Shown: positions 57,846 through 64,000 of the stretch, piece after piece
Position numbering within the stretch: the stretch's first letter is position 1
How the letters are laid out: each line of letters starts with the position of its first letter
Assembly: GCA_905221605.1 (NCBI GenBank)
Contig: CAJNDS010000546.1
Span: 875,405-939,404, forward strand
Direction of reading: 5' to 3'
Origin: Symbiodinium natans
Taxonomy: Eukaryota; Sar; Dinophyceae; Suessiales; Symbiodiniaceae
Length of the DNA stretch: 64,000 bases
The notes under the pieces: model-generated
What the model was told of the DNA's origin: nothing
Seen by the model: the letters and a program-made list of their open reading frames with translations, nothing else
Databases searched by the model: none
Position numbers and translations under genes: made by a program

Positions 57846-60800
57846 CGAGAGCCTTAAAGGGTCATGGGCTGAACGGCCTTTACTGTTGGGTAGGATGAGT
57901 GGGCCGTATAGCCCCTCATGCCAGAGGGTTGGGCTGTGCAGCCCATAGAGGCTTGTGGCTATTTCTAGCGATTTTTTGGGGCTTCTATGCATGAGTCTAC
58001 TCACCAAATTTAGGCCCCAGAAGGTTGTGGGCTGTTAATTGTAGCACTTGTCTAAGGGTTCAGGTCCGGAAATTGACAGGGTTTAGCTTGTTGCTTTTGG
58101 TCGGTTGTTGCTTTGGCTTCAGCCTGAGGCTTGCGTCCTCAGTAATCCCTCGACCTGGAGCAGGCATGCTTTCGAAAGCTCCAAACTATTTGGAGGGCAC
58201 TGGCGCCAGCCATTAAATCGGGCAGCGCCATGGCCCTTGCGGCCTGGCGCGAACCTGTATAACACGGGCGACCCCCGCGCTGTCGTAATAGCCTTGTGCG
58301 CAGCACAATTAGGCCGGACGGCTGAGTTACTTCGATCCAAATCCAAAAAATGACTACTTTTCGCGAAAGGGTGTCTCAACACCACTTAGCCCAGCCTCCG
58401 TGCCGCCGGTGAACGGTTTTTTCTTGCACGAAAATGAGATAGCCACGGAGGCCTCCCAAAGGGAGCGCATCATGAGCATCAGCAGTTTCCCTCGGCGTGC
58501 ACATGGCGTGGTTGCATGCAGCTGATCCGGTCGCTGAACACTAATAACATTGAAGCAACTCAACTCAAGAAGGTCCCTCTGGGCATGCTGCCGTCGGTTA
58601 CAACTCCACGCCACCAGAAAAGGTGGTTTGCCTGCGCTCGGTAGGAAGTGTTCTGAAAATACTCGCAACTTCCAGGACTCAACCCTCAGGCCCCCGATGT
58701 ATGCGCTCAGGAAGACCCCGAGTCGCTTGGCGTTTCGGTATCTCTGGGAGGCCTATTTTTGGAAGGAGTTGTTGGTGTCAAGGCAACAGCAAGTTCAACT
58801 TAAGGTTCTTCAACCCATCTCGGGAGCCGCCTGGTGGGAGCATGATTTGGTGTACGTACAGAACGGAAAACGTGCGCAGGACCTAGAGCACGATTTGGCA
58901 TCTGCAACGAGGCCAGAATCCTGCTATTTCAGTGAAAACCACGTTCCGTGATGTTTCGGGTGAGCCTACGCCTAGGCAAGAGCGCGATGTGGTCCAACAT
59001 GCGAGGTCGCCTCCAGCAGAGTCCCGCGCCCTGCAGATCTGGCAAACTAAGCCCATCTAAGCCCCTTACCTCGTTCGAACACCATGGTGTTGGCAAGATG
59101 CCACCGCTTGGGCAGTATTCCCCAAGAGTGTGGCCGTGCATGGATGGCACTACTGCCGAATTGAAGCCGTGGAGTGCATTGAAAGCAGAAAGGACGGAGC
59201 TTTTCACGGCCAAAAATTGGCGAGACTCTCAGACACTCAGACATGCCAGGCAGAGTCTTTCTAGGGCTACACGGGGAGCTTCCAAGTGGGAGAAGAAAAG
59301 ACCTAATGCCAAACACACGAATAAAGCAGACGCAGACTGTAAAGTAGGAAGCGAGCGTAATCTTGCCTCCGTCGGTTGGCGCCGCATTGGTCAGAGGGCT
59401 CCTTGGCGTCACAACATGGAGGTTGATTTACCCAACGTGCTGCAAGCAGCTGTTATTCCCTGATTCTTTGAGATTGTGACCCGTTTGCTGCCGTAGCTCG
59501 TGCCCAACACCAGGATTGCAGGGTACAACTTCCTTGGCCGTGCCATTGCAGGACCTTGGTCTCATCATCAAACTCGAAAAGACACGTTACTGCGGCATGA
59601 CTGTCATGTTACTTACCTGACTCTCCGCACTGGGTGGCAAATCGCTCAATGACTCGGTTTCTTTCCCGAATGCCGAAACAGCTACAACTGCAGCGCGACC
59701 TATCAAATTAAAATATGAGCTGTGCTCACGCGCACAGACAGATGTCTCCCATAACAATGCAGTGGCACACCAATGATTCCATTCGCCCATGATGCAGTCT
59801 TGAACGACGTTGCATTCCGGCTTCCCACATTTACTGGGCCGCACCTACTCGAAATCGCGATTCCACAATACAAACTGTGCCAACATGTTCCAAGCCCCAA
59901 GCCGCTACGGCACGACGTCGGGATTTGTAAGCAGTTCCGCAGGTTGCAGAACCTGCAGCGCGAATGTCAGTGCATGCACGGCCACATGCCACCGCCGCCA
60001 TTCCAACTCCACTGCACCAAGCTGGGCACAGTCCAACCGCTCCACTGACCCCATTCACCTTGCCCATCAAGGCGGTGCTCACAATGCTGACACTTCCAAG
60101 TTATTGTAACGACAGTGTGCAAAGGTTTGCAAAGGTTTCAAGGGCGCAGCCATCCACAGGACTCTGTGTTGCAGGGCCTCAGTGCATTTGGGCTTCAGCC
60201 GCAGCCATTCACTCCGTCAAACCACAGATATCTGCAGATCAGCCGGTGGCGCGATCCGGCTCTTGTCTTTAGCACAACCTGCAAAGGCAATTGCCAGACA
60301 GCAACACGCTACAAACTGATTGAGGATAACATGCACACAAAATATCTGATAGGAGCCACAAACCCGCATGCAGACACGCGTCGGCGTCACATACTCCACC
60401 AATGTACGCATGCGCGTTCTGTCAGTGTTCAGTCCTTTCAAAGCCTTTACATGCCTTTAGGTTTGTCCTAGCCGGGGACTTGGGGGCTGCCCGCTCTGCT
60501 CGAGTGCACTGACATGGGCAAAATCTGGAGGTGCACTCAGCTCCTCTTATCTCCATCTGTTGGGATCCCCTAGGTGCTTCCAGAGGGGCCCCTAGAATTC
60601 CGACGGACACAGTGGCCGTAAGGCTTCGAACTCATCTCTCTTCACATCCTCTTCTGCCTTCCACCATGCTGCAGCGCCGCTGCAACATTCCTCTCTCGAC
60701 CTTGCGACATGCACGTTTATGGCATTTTCGATGAGCAACTCGGAACGTTTTCTCGTTGCCGGGACGCTAGTGTGGCCACACCTCGAGCACAACCCAAAGA

Positions 60801-62124
60801 AACGAATTCGGATAGGTCCTCCAGGAGTCCTCCCCCTCCCCCTCCCTCCGCCTCCCTTGGAAGCTACCCGAAAGTGCGCTGAGCCCTAAGCCCTGAACTC
60901 AACTTGTCCTCCCAACCCCAGGTCCTGACTCAACCCCAGAGCCACAAACCTGGGCATGAGGGGGTTGGAAGAATAATGGAGAATGCATGGGTTACATGAG
61001 GATGAGCACCACACCCTGCCTAAACCCTAAACCCTAAAGTACGATGATTATCCTTAAGAATCTCGATAATGGTATATTATAGCATATTCCTCACACTCTA
61101 TCTACTTTAGGGCCCCCATCTACTACTCGCCCAGGGCCCGTGCTGTGGCTGTGCTTTTCGAGAAGACGAGGTGCCTTGGAGTTCACAAGGCGAGCTCGAG
61201 AGCACTCTACTGTTGATCACTGTGTGTGCGCTGCTACTGCTGCTATGGCCGCGAAGACGACGTCCTTTCTATACAGCAAGTACGACGGCGCCTATACAAC
61301 GTACCATATAGCACGCTGCAGCAAAACAAGTATAGGGGGTCAGCAGAAACAAACCAGAAGCCAGCATCAAAGTGCGCATCGGTGCTCATAGCTTTCTTAT
61401 GACTAAATCTAAGCCCCAAGCCCATAAACCATCACCTCCGAAATCTCTATACCCATAGCTGTTTTACGTTTTACAATCTACTCCTCAGTTTCTGAACCCC
61501 CAAACCGAACGCCCGAGAGCCTCGGGTTCCGCCAGATGTTTTTTCAATTTCTGAACGCAATTTCTTTCCTCGCATGGGACTTGTTGACTATGACGAGGAT
61601 AACGACGTTGAGTCAGGACGTCTGGGCGGCGAGGTTTTTCGACGTTCTCGTAGGCCCTGCTCTCGCAAGGTCGCCATACAAAACTGCTATACAAAGAAGA
61701 GAGGACATTTGCACGTCTCTCCTCGGAAAAAAGCCAACTCTGCAGGCTTGCCCCAAACCCCTAAATACCCAGCGACAAAGAATCCACAAACTGGTAAGAT
61801 TCGAAATGATGTTGAGTGCCTTCTCAATCGCGATAAGAAACGCTCGAAGTTCTTTCTAATCTATACTTGACAATTCTGCTAAGCTTGGCACGCTTGGCAA
61901 TCCTCTCCGTGCGTCTCTTCCGCACGCCGTGTGCGGGAACAGGAGCCAAGCTTGATTGCGGTTGCCATTTTCACTGCCTTCGCTGCCTTCACATGCTGCT
62001 GCAGATGCCAACTGCATAAGAGCATATTCTTCTGATCAACAAACTCTGACAGGACATGTAACAGCGTTTTTTCTCGCCGCACGACTAATCGACTGAAAGA
62101 AGCCGTGCCTCGGATTGTGAAAAG
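57846..62124. other. Long stretch without a supported gene
   Basis: The largest frames (58948-59463 +, 60115-60471 +, 61536-61859 +) overlap others, lack motifs and have no exon chain. 60830-60850 is CCCCTCC-rich. A short CCCTAAA remnant lies at 61021-61037. Confidence 0.4.
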
Positions 62125-62210
62125 AGAAATCGAAGTGTCACCTGGACCACGGTCCGAATTCAGGCAATGAGCGCGGTTCGATAGCCGGCAGGGGGCACTG
62201 AGCCCAGCCA
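62125..62210. repeat. Direct repeat of about 90 bases, copy 1
   Basis: GAAATCGAAGTGTCACCTGG through GGGGGCACTGAGCCCAGCCAG, nearly identical to 63045-63134. Confidence 0.9.
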
Positions 62211-63041
62211 GCCATTGGCAATTGAAAAAACCCACTGTCCACTCTGTTCCGCATTCGGCCCCTTCAGGGCATGGCGGCGGACGGCAAAGTGCAAAAATGC
62301 GAGCGTGATTTTCTGGCCTTGACCGATTTAGCGGTCGTCCAAGCTCTCGGCCTTTTTTTTGGCCGGGAAAAAAAGGTTTAGGGTTTAGGGCTTACGGCAT
62401 CCTAAACCTATGCTCGAACCATACTCTTACTCTCACGCACGGCAGGCAAAGCTTCGGAAGGTCTCCATACGGAAAAGGGGAGATAGGTTTTCGGGTTTAG
62501 GGGTTAGGGTTTACTGATTAGTCTGAGCAACCCAGATGACCATCAGAAAATCGAATCCGTGCACTCCGGCAAGCGACGCTGGCTGAACGGCACATATCTC
62601 TTCTCAGTCGAGACGCTTGAATCGTCTTTGTCAAGGGAGTGCATCTCAAGCAATTGTCAGAGCATGTGTGGGGTCTCTACACTCTCTACGAAACCAAAGG
62701 ACTGCACATCAGCAAAATACAAATCTTGGTGCGGGGCTGCTATGAGCCGAAAGCGACATGGAACCGTGACAGCCCGGGTTGGGAACGGCCATCTAGTCTG
62801 AGGTCCGGTTCTTGCCAAAAAGTGCTATAGTATATAGTATAGTATACGTAGCACGCAAGTGCTCTGCATATAACATGTAGACATATGTGGACTATGGTGA
62901 AAGATCCTAAACATGGGCGAGAGAGGAGAATCAAGCTGCCTGCCAGACTTGTGCTTGCTGGATGCAGCACATGGGGCTGCAGCGCACATCAAACATTCTT
63001 TCCTTAGGCTGTTGCAGGCGCTGCCTGAAGTTCGGATGTGC
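62211..63041. other. Spacer between the direct repeats
   Basis: TTTAGGG remnants at 62374-62388 and 62495-62514 and a TATAGTATA run at 62827-62847. No supported gene. Confidence 0.4.
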
Positions 63042-63135
63042 AAAAGAAATCGAAGTGTCACCTGGACCACGGTCATCCGAATTCAGGAAATGAGCGTGGT
63101 TCGAGAGCGGGCAGGGGGCACTGAGCCCAGCCAGG
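63042..63135. repeat. Direct repeat of about 90 bases, copy 2
   Basis: Differs from copy 1 by a 3-base insertion (ATC) and a few substitutions. Same orientation, 917 bases apart. Confidence 0.9.
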
Positions 63136-63950
63136 ACCTGTCGGGCACGGTGGCACTCCGACTCATGGGCTTTCGCGCCCTCTGTAGTTTCCCACCTCAA
63201 GGACTCTGAGACAACATGGCGCTCCGCTCTGAATTGCTGAGCGAGTGCAGGCCGAGCGTGTGCTACGGCTTTGACGGCTCAAGGTTCTGTATCACTACTA
63301 CTATGCTACCATGCTTTAAAGCATGCTGCAACCTCGGGAACAAGCACATACGCCGCAACCTAAACCTCCAGTGTCTGCCCCCTGTCTGGCACGGTTAAGG
63401 CCGTACCTCTGGGTCTGGGGCTCATCAGGGTCTGGTCTAAGAAGAACTAAGCTTCAGGGTTCGGGTTCTTAGAAGAACAAATCATAATGATTGCGGTGCA
63501 CATGGAAAAACCCTTTTGGGGTATGTGCGGAGCACAACCCGGCAATGCTTGAAGAGCTGGATGGCTTAATTTGCCAGCCACCCTGATAGCAAAGCCGCGC
63601 TACTGTATAGCTTGTCTGCATGATCCATTCGCTGAGGACCGCGGGAAGGTGCAAGAAGCTAGAAAGCCCGCAAGTAGAATCATAAAGTTATAGGTGATGA
63701 AGATTTAGGCTTTGGAGGCTTGAAAGCTCTGGACCCCTCTATCATGCTCTGTGGAACCTGTGGCATCTATCCATATGGTAACGTATCGCAGCGTCCGAGA
63801 TTGACCCCTACCTTAGGATGCTATATCAAAAAGCTTACTATATGCACTACTTCAACATCCGAGGATCTGATTTATAAAAGCCTTTGCTTTAAAGAACCTC
63901 GTTTTTGGCCCGAACCCTCCGTGAAGACCACTTTCCATTACGGGAGCCAA
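63136..63950. other. Terminal stretch without a supported gene
   Basis: Short frames only; nothing recognisable. Confidence 0.4.
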
Positions 63951-63961
63951 CCCCCCCCCCC

Positions 63962-64000
<39 letters not shown>
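63951..64000. repeat. C12 followed by A38 to the window end
   Basis: Twelve C pass directly into at least 38 A. This may be low-complexity sequence or the degraded edge of an assembled contig. Confidence 0.9.

Overview
This window looks like nuclear DNA of a dinoflagellate. Three things point that way. (1) Coding capacity is broken into very short exons, and the introns that restore conserved protein motifs begin with GA, GC or GT and mostly end AG|G. Such donors and the AGG acceptor are known from dinoflagellates. (2) Blocks of the 7-base telomere-type repeat TTTAGGG/CCCTAAA sit in almost every intron of the left half. (3) The retroelements are a tyrosine-recombinase (DIRS/PAT-like) element and a LINE-type endonuclease relic, both of kinds common in dinoflagellate genomes. 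Species and chromosome position cannot be read from the sequence.

Left half (1-27.9 kb, genes on +). Positions 1-2667 hold unresolved exon-like pieces of an upstream gene. Positions 2668-23490 hold one DEAD-box RNA helicase gene modelled here as about 30 exons (about 534 residues): an acidic, NLS-bearing N-terminus, the Q motif through motif III in the first RecA domain, and motifs IV-VI in the second. Its 29 modelled introns hold telomere-type arrays, a MITE-like family with CTACTTGGAGGTTCATGG ends, and other palindromic elements. Positions 24166-26515 hold a second, unrecognised 9-exon gene whose exon phases all agree.

Middle (27.9-34.5 kb). A 6.57 kb retrotransposon lies on the - strand with split direct repeats (A1 ... 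B1-A2-B2). It carries a gag-like ORF, reverse transcriptase, RNase H, a tyrosine recombinase and, last, a cytosine-C5-methyltransferase-like ORF whose ATG overlaps the recombinase stop codon (ATGA). RT and recombinase are broken by frame changes, so this copy is probably decayed. It sits inside or beside an older GCATTT-rich repeat. Telomere-type repeats almost vanish to its right.

Right half (34.5-64 kb). Minisatellites lie at 35.2-36.0 and 52.9-53.4 kb. A leucine-rich-repeat gene on - (36.07-38.43 kb) has one repeat of about 28 residues per exon, all phase 0. There is an apparently intronless multi-pass membrane protein gene (-, 44.83-45.95 kb), the 3' part of another membrane protein gene in three phase-0 exons (-, 54.73-56.08 kb), a decayed LINE endonuclease (+, 51.1-51.9 kb) and several orphan exon-like frames. 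The rest is repeat-rich sequence in which I see no convincing gene. Exon boundaries were set by eye from motif continuity, reading phase and the splice rule; none has transcript support.
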